Source: an uncultured bacterium (GTDB lineage: Bacteria > Bacillota > Clostridia > Oscillospirales > Ruminococcaceae). From it: a stretch of 18,865 nt of DNA. This document shows positions 1-6,689 of the stretch, piece by piece; within the stretch, counting starts at the first letter, position 1, and every line of letters starts with the position of its first letter. The notes below the pieces were generated by a model, which was not told the DNA's origin, did no database searches, and saw only the letters and a program-made list of their open reading frames with translations. A program made the translations under genes and the position numbers. The stretch is taken from assembly GCA_905214345.1 (NCBI GenBank), contig CAJMLV010000049.1:1-18865 (forward strand). The letters are read 5' to 3'.

Positions 1-55
1 GCCACAAGAGATGTGATTTTCGCATATATCAATCCTGAATCAGCAAACATTAAAA
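1..55. other. AT-rich stretch abutting a truncated ABC gene
   Basis: The first 55 bases have about 35% G+C, against roughly 60% in what follows, and read as no recognisable protein. The frame of the adjoining ABC transporter meets a TGA at 14-16. The residues encoded between that stop and position 55 do not resemble the membrane domain or linker that should precede an exporter ATPase domain. The stretch could be the edge of an inserted element, a rearrangement breakpoint or a chimeric contig end; the sequence alone does not decide. Confidence 0.5.
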
Positions 56-772
56 GTGAGCTTTGAATATCCCGACGACCACAACAAGGTCCTGCGCCAT
101 GTGGACCTGCGCATCAAACCCGGCGAAAATCTGGCTCTGGTCGGACCTTCCGGCGGCGGCAAGACCACCCTGTGCAACCTGATTCCCCGCTTCTACGATG
201 TGACCGGCGGCCGCATCCTCATTGACGGGCAGGATGTGCGCCAGGTCACCCTGCACAGTCTGCGGGAAGCCATCGGCGTGGTGCAGCAGGACGTGTACCT
301 GTTCAGCGGCACGGTGGCGGAAAACATCGCCTACGGCAAACCCGGCGCCACCCGGGAAGAGATCGAGCAGGCTGCCCGCCTGGCCGGTGCCGACGGCTTT
401 GTGCGTGAGCTGAAAGACGGTTACGACACCTATGTGGGCGAGCGGGGCGTCAAGCTCAGCGGCGGGCAGAAACAGCGCATCTCCATTGCCCGGGTGTTCC
501 TGAAGAACCCGCCCATCCTGCTGCTGGACGAGGCCACCAGCGCCCTGGACAACGAGAGCGAGATCCTGGTGGGCCAGAGTCTGGACGCTTTGGCCAAAGG
601 CCGCACCACCCTGACCATCGCCCACCGCCTGACCACCATCAAGAACGCCGACCGCATCCTGGTCCTGGGCAAGGACGGCATCGAGGAAGAAGGCACCCAC
701 GACCAGCTGCTGGCCCTGCACGGCATCTACTACCGCCTGTGGAACGGCCTGGTCAGCGGACAGACACTGTAA
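56..772 (+). pseudogene. ABC exporter ATP-binding domain, 5'-truncated
   Basis: This is the nucleotide-binding half of a multidrug/lipid-type ABC exporter (MsbA/MdlB-like), which would couple ATP hydrolysis to export across the cytoplasmic membrane. Counting from the GTG at 56, visible motifs are Walker A GPSGGGKTT (residues 30-38), Q-loop VVQQD, signature LSGGQ (134-138), Walker B ILLLDEATSALD (about 157-168) and the switch histidine in TIAHRL (His190). All catalytic motifs are intact and the C-terminus is normal, ending at TAA 770-772. The roughly 300-350-residue transmembrane domain that full-length members carry on the same chain is absent, and an in-frame TGA lies at 14-16. The GTG at 56 is the Val of the first NBD strand (VSFEYPDD) and has no ribosome binding site, so it is unlikely to be a real start. 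This is either a broken gene or one cut by a contig or rearrangement boundary. Confidence 0.75.
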
Positions 773-876
773 AAAGTCAAGAGCGAAATTGCGCGGTTCT
801 CCCCCGTTTTTGCACAAAGTTTCGGCTGCGTTTTGGTGCGCTTTGCCGAAGCTTTCCGGCACAGGGGGACCCGCGC

Positions 877-905
877 TTGTTTTTTGCCTTTTTTGTGTGT
901 ATCAT
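877..905 (+). promoter_or_regulatory. Predicted sigma-A promoter for malQ
   Basis: TTGTTT (877-882) and TATCAT (900-905) are separated by 17 bases in a T-rich spacer. The predicted transcription start near 912 leaves a leader of about 27 nt before the GTG at 939. The ATG at 904 overlaps the -10 box and is out of frame with malQ, so it is not a start. Confidence 0.55.
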
Positions 906-938
906 GAAAAAGCAACACGTAAGAAAGGCGGAATCAGA

Positions 939-2498
939 GTGACTCGTTCCAGCGGTATCCTTTTACATATTTCCAGCCTGCCGTCCCCCTACGGCATCGG
1001 CACCATGGGGCGCGAAGCCCGCAAGTTTGTGGATTTTCTGGCCCTGGCCGGGCAGAAGTACTGGCAGATCCTGCCGGTGTGCCCCACCAGCTATGGCGAC
1101 AGCCCTTATCAGTCTTTTTCGACCTTTGCGGGCAACCCTTATTTCATCGACCTGGACATGCTGGCCAAGGACGGCCTGCTGAAGCCTGAGGAATACAAAG
1201 ACATCGACTGGGGCGGTGCCCCCGACCGGGTGGACTATGCCGTCTTGTATGAAAAACGGTATCCGGTGCTGCACAAAGCCTGCGCCCGGCTGCTGGCCTC
1301 CCCCACCCCCGAATACGAAGAATTCTGCCGGGAAAATGATTTCTGGCTGCCGGACTATGCTCTGTTCATGGCCCTGAAGGACGCCCACAAGGGCGTCGCC
1401 TGGCTGGAGTGGGAGCCTGAACTGGTGCGCCGTGACCCCGCCGCCCTGGCGGAAGCCCGCCGCGCCCATGCCGACGAGATCAGCTTCTGGCAGGCGGTGC
1501 AGTATCTGTTCTTCCGGCAGTGGAGCGCCCTCAAGACCTACGCCAACGAAAAGGGCGTCCAGATCATCGGCGACCTGCCCATCTATGTGGCAGCGGACAG
1601 CGTGGATGTGTGGGCCAGCCCTCAGGAGTTCCAGCTGGACGAGGACCTGCTGCCCACCGAGGTAGCCGGCTGCCTGCCGGATGCTTTCTCCGCCACCGGC
1701 CAGCTGTGGGGCAACCCACTGTATGACTGGGACGAGATGAAGAAGAACGGCTACGCCTGGTGGGTGCGCCGCATCCGCCACACCTGCGGCATTTACGACA
1801 TGGTGCGCATCGACCATTTCCGCGGCTTTGCGGGATACTACGCCATCCCCTACGGCAACGAAACCGCCGTTGGCGGGCGCTGGCGCACCGGCCCGGGCAT
1901 CGACCTGTTCCGCACCATCGAACGGGAACTGGGCCGTCAGGAGATCATTGCGGAAGACCTGGGCTTTTTGACCCAGGAAGTACACGATCTGTTGGCAGCC
2001 ACCGGCTATCCCGGCATGAAAGTGCTGGAGTTTGCTTTTGACAGCCGGGACGGCGGCGGGTATCTGCCCCACAGCTACCCCCGCAGCTGCATCGCTTACA
2101 CCGGCACCCACGACAATGAGCCGGTAAACGGCTGGTTTGATACCACCAACGAGTACGCCACCGCCCGGGCTGTGGATTATCTGCAGCTGAACAAGGAAGA
2201 AGGCTACCACTGGGGTATGCTGCGGGGCATCTGGTCCAGCGTGGCCGATCTGGCCATCGTGCAGGCACAGGATATTCTGGGCCTGGGACACGAAGCCCGG
2301 ATGAACACCCCCTCCACCCTGGGGGGCAACTGGTGCTGGCGCGCCCTGCCCGGTGCCTTTGACCGGGAACTGGCCAAAAAGCTGCGCCATGTGACCGAGA
2401 TCTACGGCCGCACACCATTCTGGGATGTGTTCCCGGAGGAAGAACCGGAGGACGAGGCAGATACTGAGGAAACCGCCGAGGAAACCACCGAAGAATAA
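939..2498 (+). CDS. malQ: 4-alpha-glucanotransferase (amylomaltase)
   Basis: This is a cytoplasmic GH77 enzyme that transfers 4-alpha-glucan segments between malto-oligosaccharides or glycogen/starch fragments and releases glucose. I read 519 residues from the GTG at 939, preceded by AAAGGCGG at about 924-931. The family N-terminus SSGILLHISSLPSPYGIGTMG follows directly, and the open frame upstream (to 789) encodes nothing family-like. The catalytic triad is visible: nucleophile Asp292 in VRIDHFRG, acid/base Glu339 in AEDLG and Asp392 in THDNEP. These nearly match Asp293/Glu340/Asp395 of Thermus amylomaltase. The length is normal. An unusual extension of about 20 Glu/Asp/Thr residues ends the protein and looks like a disordered acidic tail. 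The gene has its own promoter and ends head-to-head with the flippase gene, so it is probably monocistronic. Confidence 0.95.
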   Translation: MTRSSGILLHISSLPSPYGIGTMGREARKFVDFLALAGQKYWQILPVCPTSYGDSPYQSFSTFAGNPYFIDLDMLAKDGLLKPEEYKDIDWGGAPDRVDYAVLYEKRYPVLHKACARLLASPTPEYEEFCRENDFWLPDYALFMALKDAHKGVAWLEWEPELVRRDPAALAEARRAHADEISFWQAVQYLFFRQWSALKTYANEKGVQIIGDLPIYVAADSVDVWASPQEFQLDEDLLPTEVAGCLPDAFSATGQLWGNPLYDWDEMKKNGYAWWVRRIRHTCGIYDMVRIDHFRGFAGYYAIPYGNETAVGGRWRTGPGIDLFRTIERELGRQEIIAEDLGFLTQEVHDLLAATGYPGMKVLEFAFDSRDGGGYLPHSYPRSCIAYTGTHDNEPVNGWFDTTNEYATARAVDYLQLNKEEGYHWGMLRGIWSSVADLAIVQAQDILGLGHEARMNTPSTLGGNWCWRALPGAFDRELAKKLRHVTEIYGRTPFWDVFPEEEPEDEADTEETAEETTEE

Positions 2499-2504
2499 AA
2501 AAAC

Positions 2505-4019
2505 TCACCGCCGCCCGGTGCCGCTGCGCACCAGGGCGGCTTTGTGTTTGCGCCAGGTCAGCAGCAGCGGAATCCCTACTCCCAAGGCAAACACCGCCAT
2601 CTCCGCCGCCAGGGCAGCGGGGGTATCCGGCATCAGCTTGCGCATCCACAGCACCGGGGTGAGCCCGATGCCCGCCACCGCTGCCGGTGCAATAAACCAT
2701 TGTCCCCAGTTGATCTGCATCCAGGCGCAGCGAAGCATCCGCCGCAGGTTGAGGGTACAGGTGAGCAGGTTGGATGCCGTCATGACCGCCAGAAAGCCCG
2801 CCATCCCGTACCGGGGAATCAGTGCCGACATCGCCAGGATGCGCAGAGCGGAATCCAGCACCGAATAGCGGAAGGTGGCCATCTGTTCCCCCATCCCTTT
2901 GAGGATGCCGTCCACCATGCTTTCCAGATACATGACCGGCGCGATCAGCCCCAGCACCCGCATATACTGCCCCACCGCTTCCTCATGATAGAGAAGCATG
3001 GCCAGCGGTTCCCCGAAAAGCACCAGCCCCGCTCCCGCCAGGGCGGAAAACAGGCCGGTGAGGGTCATAGCGGTGTGGATGAGCCCTGCCTGGGCAGTGT
3101 TGTCCCGCCGTGCTCCCGCCCGGGCGATTTCGGGCATAAGCAGACCGGACAGTGCCGCCAACACCGAGAACGGGAAAAAGATCAGCGGCATGGCCATCCC
3201 CTTGACCGCGCCGTACTGGGTGACGGCAGCCGCACGCTCCCCCAGATACAAAGTCAGGCACAGCGGAATAAGACTGCTTTCAATGGCCTGCAAAGCACTG
3301 CCCAACAGGCGGCTGCCGCACACCGGCATGGCAATGCCCAGCAGTTCCCGCCGGGAGAAACCTTTGGCCGGGTCCCCGGGACGGGCGCGAAAATCTTTTT
3401 CCCGCCGTGCAAACACCGCCATCATCAGGCAGGACACCGCCTCGCTGATCGTATTTCCGATGAGCACCGCCCCGCAGGCATACCCGGCCCCCCAGGCCGC
3501 CAGCCTGGACAGAGCAAAGGCGGCCACTCCCATGCGCACCAGCTGCTCGATGAGCTGAGCGGTGACGTTGGGTTCCACCCGCCGCCGGGCCAGAAAGCAC
3601 CCCCGCAGCGCCCCCGCCACCGCCATGAAAGGCAGGCTGGGTGCCAGCACCCGCAGACCCAGTTCCGCCCGTGCGTCGTGGAGCATCCAGTGGGCCACCG
3701 GTTCCGCCAGAGCAAACTGGGTCAGCATGGCCAGGGTGCCGAAACAGGCAGCCGCGCTGACCAGTCCCCACAGGGTGGGCGCCATTCCCCGGCCACGGGC
3801 CAGGCTCTGGGCCGCCAGCTTGGTGGATGCCACATTCACCCCCGCCGTGGCCAGCGAAACGAACACCGCATATACCGCCAGGATCAACTGGTACAGGCCC
3901 ATGCCTTCGCCGCCCAGCCACCCGGCAATGTACACCCGGAACACCATGCCCAGCACCCGCATGGCAAAGCCTGCCGCCGTGAGCAGCGCGGCATTTTTCA
4001 GATAGGTTCTGATGCGCAG
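2505..4019 (-). CDS. MATE/MOP flippase, SpoVB/MurJ-like polysaccharide or lipid II transporter
   Basis: This is a polytopic membrane protein of the MOP (multidrug/oligosaccharidyl-lipid/polysaccharide) superfamily, which flips lipid-linked sugars across the cytoplasmic membrane. The N-terminal YLKNAALLTAAGFAMRVLGMVFRVYIAGWLGGEGMGLYQL is characteristic of SpoVB/YtgP-type members. About 12-14 hydrophobic segments follow, ending in a basic tail. The start is unresolved. The longest frame begins at a TTG (4121) with no ribosome binding site, adds 34 Gly/Ala/Pro-rich residues and overlaps the promoter of the divergent gene. A CTG at 4019-4017 has AAGGGGG (4034-4028) 8 nt upstream and begins exactly where relatives begin. 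The next ATG (3962) would cut into the first membrane helix. I use the CTG, which gives 504 residues. Whether it acts in sporulation, lipid II or capsule export cannot be told; no sporulation or capsule genes are nearby. Confidence 0.85.
   Translation of the reverse strand: MRIRTYLKNAALLTAAGFAMRVLGMVFRVYIAGWLGGEGMGLYQLILAVYAVFVSLATAGVNVASTKLAAQSLARGRGMAPTLWGLVSAAACFGTLAMLTQFALAEPVAHWMLHDARAELGLRVLAPSLPFMAVAGALRGCFLARRRVEPNVTAQLIEQLVRMGVAAFALSRLAAWGAGYACGAVLIGNTISEAVSCLMMAVFARREKDFRARPGDPAKGFSRRELLGIAMPVCGSRLLGSALQAIESSLIPLCLTLYLGERAAAVTQYGAVKGMAMPLIFFPFSVLAALSGLLMPEIARAGARRDNTAQAGLIHTAMTLTGLFSALAGAGLVLFGEPLAMLLYHEEAVGQYMRVLGLIAPVMYLESMVDGILKGMGEQMATFRYSVLDSALRILAMSALIPRYGMAGFLAVMTASNLLTCTLNLRRMLRCAWMQINWGQWFIAPAAVAGIGLTPVLWMRKLMPDTPAALAAEMAVFALGVGIPLLLTWRKHKAALVRSGTGRR
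2510..2550. terminator. Bidirectional terminator between malQ and flippase gene
   Basis: GCCGCCCGGTGC (2510-2521) pairs with GCACC (2528-2532) plus GGGCGGC (2534-2540), giving a 12-bp stem with one bulged A. TTTGTGTTTG follows on the plus strand. On the minus strand the same hairpin is followed, after GGTGAG, by seven T residues at about 2497-2504. The hairpin lies within the last codons of the flippase gene. Confidence 0.65.
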
Positions 4020-4084
4020 TGCAGCCGCCCCCTTCCCCGTTTTGTCTCTGTTGGGGATATATGCGCCGCCGCCCCCGGCTATGC

Positions 4085-4113
4085 TTGCCGCCGCAGGGGG
4101 AACATGGTAGAAT
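4085..4113 (+). promoter_or_regulatory. Predicted promoter for purine nucleoside phosphorylase gene
   Basis: TTGCCG (4085-4090), a 17-bp spacer and TAGAAT (4108-4113), with TG at 4105-4106 making an extended -10 (TGnTAGAAT). Predicted transcription starts near 4120, about 25 nt before the ATG at 4145. Confidence 0.6.
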
Positions 4114-4144
4114 AAAACCAAATAAATAAGAGAGGTGCCACCTT

Positions 4145-4966
4145 ATGTCTCAACTGGAAACCATCCGCGCCGCTGCGGAGTATCTGCGCAGCCGTCTGCC
4201 CGAAACACCGGAGATTGCTCTGGTCCTGGGCTCCGGACTGGGCGGCCTGGCCGACCGCATCGAAAACCCGGTGTACATTCCTTACGGCGAGGTACCGGGC
4301 TTCCCTGTTTCCACCGCGCCGGGCCATGCGGGCCGGTTCGTGGCCGGGCGGCTGGCCGGGCGGGCCGTGCTCTGCATGCAGGGGCGGTTCCATTATTACG
4401 AAGGCCACGACATGGCCGCCATCGCCCTGCCGGTGCGGGTCATCAAGACCCTGGGCTGCCGGGCTCTGATCCTGACCAACGCCGCCGGCGGTGTGAACTA
4501 CGATTTCTCGGTGGGAGATTTCATGCTCATCACCGACCACATCAACTTCATGGGCGCCAACCCGCTGCGGGGTGCCAACGATGACGAGATCGGGCCCCGC
4601 TTCTGCGACATGAGCCGGGTCTATGACGCCGACCTGCAGAAACTGGCCCGCACCGTGGCCGCCGAAAAGAACCTGACCTTGCAGGAGGGCGTGTATCTGG
4701 GCTACATGGGCCCCAGCTACGAGACCCCGGCCGAGATCCGGGCTTTCCGCACCCTGGGCGCCGACGCCGTGGGCATGAGCACCGTGCCCGAAGCCATCGC
4801 CGCCTCCCACTGCGGGCTGCCGGTGCTGGCTTTGAGCCTGATCACCAACATGGCGGCAGGCATGACCGGCAAGCGCCTTTCCGGCGATGAGGTCATCGAG
4901 ATCGCCAACCACCGCGGCCCGGTGTTCCAGGACCTGGTGGCAGGCATTGTGGCCGCCATGGACTGA
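4145..4966 (+). CDS. punA: Purine nucleoside phosphorylase (inosine/guanosine type)
   Basis: This cytoplasmic trimeric-type PNP of the purine salvage pathway splits inosine, guanosine and deoxy forms with phosphate to give a free base and (deoxy)ribose-1-phosphate. It has 273 residues, a typical length. Visible motifs are the phosphate-binding LGSGLGG (Ser30), AGHAGRF, MQGRFHYYEGH, ILTNAAGGVN, GPSYETPAE with the base-binding Glu193 (Glu201 in human PNP), and SLITNMAAG with Asn235 (Asn243 in human). The Glu/Asn pair indicates 6-oxopurine specificity. The ATG at 4145 is preceded by AGAGAGGTG. It is transcribed divergently from the flippase gene, and the next promoter begins only 10 bp after its stop, so it appears monocistronic. 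I see no clear terminator of its own; the GC-rich hairpin in the mrp leader could serve as one. Confidence 0.95.
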   Translation: MSQLETIRAAAEYLRSRLPETPEIALVLGSGLGGLADRIENPVYIPYGEVPGFPVSTAPGHAGRFVAGRLAGRAVLCMQGRFHYYEGHDMAAIALPVRVIKTLGCRALILTNAAGGVNYDFSVGDFMLITDHINFMGANPLRGANDDEIGPRFCDMSRVYDADLQKLARTVAAEKNLTLQEGVYLGYMGPSYETPAEIRAFRTLGADAVGMSTVPEAIAASHCGLPVLALSLITNMAAGMTGKRLSGDEVIEIANHRGPVFQDLVAGIVAAMD

Positions 4967-4975
4967 GAGCGGCCC

Positions 4976-5004
4976 TTGCATTTTTGCACCAAACCATGTA
5001 GAAT
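4976..5004 (+). promoter_or_regulatory. Predicted promoter for mrp-mscL
   Basis: TTGCAT (4976-4981), a 17-bp spacer and TAGAAT (4999-5004), immediately preceded by TG. The -10 hexamer is identical to that of the preceding gene's promoter. The predicted start near 5011 makes a leader of about 125 nt before the mrp ATG at 5136. Confidence 0.65.
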
Positions 5005-5011
5005 AGTTCTT

Positions 5012-5115
5012 GCCCGATAGCACCGGGCAGGCAGGCCCCGCCGGGGTTTTCCCGCGGGGCTTTCGTCTGCCGGTCATCGGGCTCAGAAAATGCAAAGCGC
5101 CGGGTTCTGCCCGGC
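5012..5115 (+). promoter_or_regulatory. Highly structured 5' leader of mrp
   Basis: Three nested stems form a 71-nt rod beginning at the predicted +1. The outer stem is GCCCGAT (5012-5018) with ATCGGGC (5076-5082). The middle stem is ACCGG/CAG (5022-5030, one bulged G) with CTGCCGGT (5067-5074). The inner stem is GCCCCGC plus GGG (5035-5045) with CCC plus GCGGGGC (5051-5060). A separate hairpin, GCCGGG (5099-5104) with CCCGGC (5110-5115), ends 2 nt before the AAAGGAG ribosome binding site (5118-5124). I do not recognise a known riboswitch class. The inner stem followed by CTTTCG could also be a weak terminator for the upstream gene. Confidence 0.5.
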
Positions 5116-5135
5116 CCAAAGGAGACTTGTTTGCA

Positions 5136-5960
5136 ATGAGCGAAGCGTGTAATCACGATTGCAGCAGCTGCACCGCCAACTGCGACCACCGCGCGCCCGA
5201 ACGGGAAGCCCCCCACGCCAAGAGCCACATCAAGAAGGTCATCGGCGTTGTGTCCGGCAAGGGCGGCGTCGGCAAGAGCATGACCAGCGCCATGCTGGCG
5301 GTTGCCATGCGCCGCATGGGCCATTCCGCCGGTATTCTGGATGCTGATATCACCGGCCCTTCCATCCCCAAGCTGTTCGGTGTCCATGGCCCGGCCATGG
5401 GCGGTGAGGACGGCATCTACCCCATCAAGAGCCGCACCGGCATCGACATCATGAGCATCAACCTGCTGCTGGAAGATGAACAGGCCCCCGTTGTGTGGCG
5501 CGGCCCGGTCATTGCCGGCGCTGTGAAGCAGTTCTGGCAGGAAGTCATCTGGGAGGATGTGGATTTCCTGTTTGTGGATATGCCTCCGGGAACCGGCGAT
5601 GTGCCTCTGACCGTCTTCCAGACCCTGCCGGTGGACGGCATCGTCATTGTGTCCAGCCCGCAGGAACTGGTGAGCATGATCGTGGGCAAGGCCGTGCAGA
5701 TGGCCGAAATGATGAAGGTGCCCATTCTGGGTATTGTGGAGAACATGAGCTATGTGGTCTGCCCCGACTGCGGCAAGCACATTTCCGTGTTCGGCGACAG
5801 CCATGTGGATGAGACCGCCGCCCGTTACAACCTGCCCGTTCTGGCCAAGATGCCCATCGATCCCGAACTGGCCAAGGAAGCCGACGCCGGCATGATCGAG
5901 ACCTTTGCCGGTGATTACCTGGAAGGCGCCGCCAAGGCGGTGGCCGCTCTGCTGAAATAA
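5136..5960 (+). CDS. mrp: Mrp/NBP35-family iron-sulfur carrier P-loop ATPase
   Basis: This cytoplasmic ATPase of the Mrp/ApbC/NBP35 group assembles or carries a [4Fe-4S] cluster and passes it to apo-proteins. It has 274 residues from the ATG at 5136, with AAAGGAG at 5118-5124 and an 11-nt spacing. The frame is open back to 5010, but that part is the structured leader and is not family-like. Motifs are an N-terminal cysteine cluster Cys5-x3-Cys9-x2-Cys12-x3-Cys16, the deviant Walker A GKGGVGKS (41-48), DADITGPSIPKLFG, VDMPPGTGD (Walker B/switch) and Cys209-Pro-Asp-Cys212, the CxxC that bridges the cluster between subunits. The N-terminal cysteines resemble an NBP35-type ferredoxin-like site. 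mscL follows after 17 bp, so they are likely cotranscribed. The Fe-S-rich glutamate synthase encoded nearby is a plausible but unproven client. Confidence 0.93.
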   Translation: MSEACNHDCSSCTANCDHRAPEREAPHAKSHIKKVIGVVSGKGGVGKSMTSAMLAVAMRRMGHSAGILDADITGPSIPKLFGVHGPAMGGEDGIYPIKSRTGIDIMSINLLLEDEQAPVVWRGPVIAGAVKQFWQEVIWEDVDFLFVDMPPGTGDVPLTVFQTLPVDGIVIVSSPQELVSMIVGKAVQMAEMMKVPILGIVENMSYVVCPDCGKHISVFGDSHVDETAARYNLPVLAKMPIDPELAKEADAGMIETFAGDYLEGAAKAVAALLK

Positions 5961-5977
5961 TCAGCGGGAGGTACGCC

Positions 5978-6454
5978 ATGCCGGTACAGGAAAAACTGAA
6001 GGTCCAGCAGGGCCTGGATACATCCAAAAAGTTTCTGGATGAATTCAAGGCATTCGCCCTCAAGGGCAATGTCATTGATATGGCTGTCGGTGTCATTATC
6101 GGCGCCTCCTTCCAGTCCATCGTGTCCTCCCTCACCGGGGACATCCTGAACCCGCTGCTGGGCATCGCCTTCTCCACCGATTTCAGCAATGTGGTCATCC
6201 AGCTGCCCAACGGGGCCGACCCGCTGCGCATCGGTGCCTTTATCTCGGCGGTGATCAACTTTGTGATCATGGCCTTTGTGCTCTTCTGCCTGGTCAAGTT
6301 CATGGGCAGGCTGATGCGCATCGGTCAGCGCAAGAAGGAAGCCGAAGCCAAGGCTGCGGCAGCTGCCAAGCCCGCCGGTCCCACCCAGGAGGAACTGCTG
6401 GCGCAGATCCTGGCGGAGCTGAAAGCCCAGAATGCCGCCCAGGGCACAAAATAA
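5978..6454 (+). CDS. mscL: Large-conductance mechanosensitive channel
   Basis: This homopentameric inner-membrane channel opens under membrane tension and releases solutes during hypo-osmotic shock. It has 158 residues, near the family norm. Visible are the N-terminal amphipathic FLDEFKAFALKGNVIDMAVGVIIGASFQSIVSSLTGDILNPLLG (TM1 and pore), a short periplasmic loop with NVVIQLPNGAD, TM2 AFISAVINFVIMAFVLFCLVKFM, then a basic/Ala-rich linker and the C-terminal helix bundle EELLAQILAELKAQ. The ATG at 5978 follows GGGAGG (5965-5970), 17 bp after the mrp stop, suggesting one transcript. No hairpin terminator is evident after the stop. Confidence 0.95.
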   Translation: MPVQEKLKVQQGLDTSKKFLDEFKAFALKGNVIDMAVGVIIGASFQSIVSSLTGDILNPLLGIAFSTDFSNVVIQLPNGADPLRIGAFISAVINFVIMAFVLFCLVKFMGRLMRIGQRKKEAEAKAAAAAKPAGPTQEELLAQILAELKAQNAAQGTK

Positions 6455-6529
6455 AATTAAGTTTTGCGGCTCGTATTTGAATTTACAAAGGTTTCGGTGT
6501 TAATTTCATAAGATTCTTTTGTTTTCCCA

Positions 6530-6558
6530 TTGTAAAGCCGCCCTGCCTATGATATAGT
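6530..6558 (+). promoter_or_regulatory. Predicted strong promoter for gltBD
   Basis: TTGTAA (6530-6535), exactly 17 bp, then TATAGT (6553-6558), with TG at 6550-6551 forming an extended -10 (TGATATAGT). Predicted transcription starts near 6565, at the foot of the terminator hairpin and about 125 nt upstream of the gltB GTG. Confidence 0.7.
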
Positions 6559-6570
6559 ACAAGCAGGAAC

Positions 6571-6627
6571 AAGGACGTTCGCACGTCGGGGCCGTATGCC
6601 CCGGCAAAGCGAGCGTCCTTTTTTTGT
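6571..6627 (+). terminator. Intrinsic terminator/attenuator in the gltB leader
   Basis: AAGGACGTTCGC (6571-6582) pairs over 12 bp (one G-U) with GCGAGCGTCCTT (6609-6620). It encloses an 8-bp inner stem, GTCGGGGC (6585-6592) with GCCCCGGC (6598-6605). A run of seven T (6619-6625) follows, so this is a complete terminator just after the promoter and 60-odd nt before gltB. Two alternatives compete with it. GACGT (6574-6578) can pair with ACGTC (6583-6587), next to GGGGC/GCCCC, as a tandem hairpin that breaks the outer stem. GCACGTC (6581-6587) is also a perfect complement of GACGTGC (6633-6639). This geometry suggests transcription attenuation controlled by an unidentified factor. Confidence 0.7.
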
Positions 6628-6689
6628 TGCGGGACGTGCCTCCGGGCCGTTCCGCGGCATGGCTTTACGCCGGGAAGGAGAGGTAACCA

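Noticed and set aside
904..942. ATG at 904 followed by Lys-rich codons as a malQ or leader-peptide start
   Set aside because: It overlaps the predicted -10 box, is out of frame with malQ and has no ribosome binding site; GTG at 939 fits the family N-terminus.
963..2390. Long minus-strand frame opposite malQ
   Set aside because: Antisense shadow of a well-supported gene; no ribosome binding site and no recognisable motifs.
2544..4115. Long plus-strand frame opposite the flippase gene
   Set aside because: Translation is rich in His, Gln, Arg and Pro without domains, while the minus strand gives a coherent membrane protein.
6571..6620. Classical ANTAR dual-hexaloop motif or T-box in the gltB leader
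   Set aside because: Loop sizes and the required A1/G4 bases do not fit ANTAR clearly, and no T-box AGGGUGGNACCGCG-like element is present; retained only as an unclassified attenuator.
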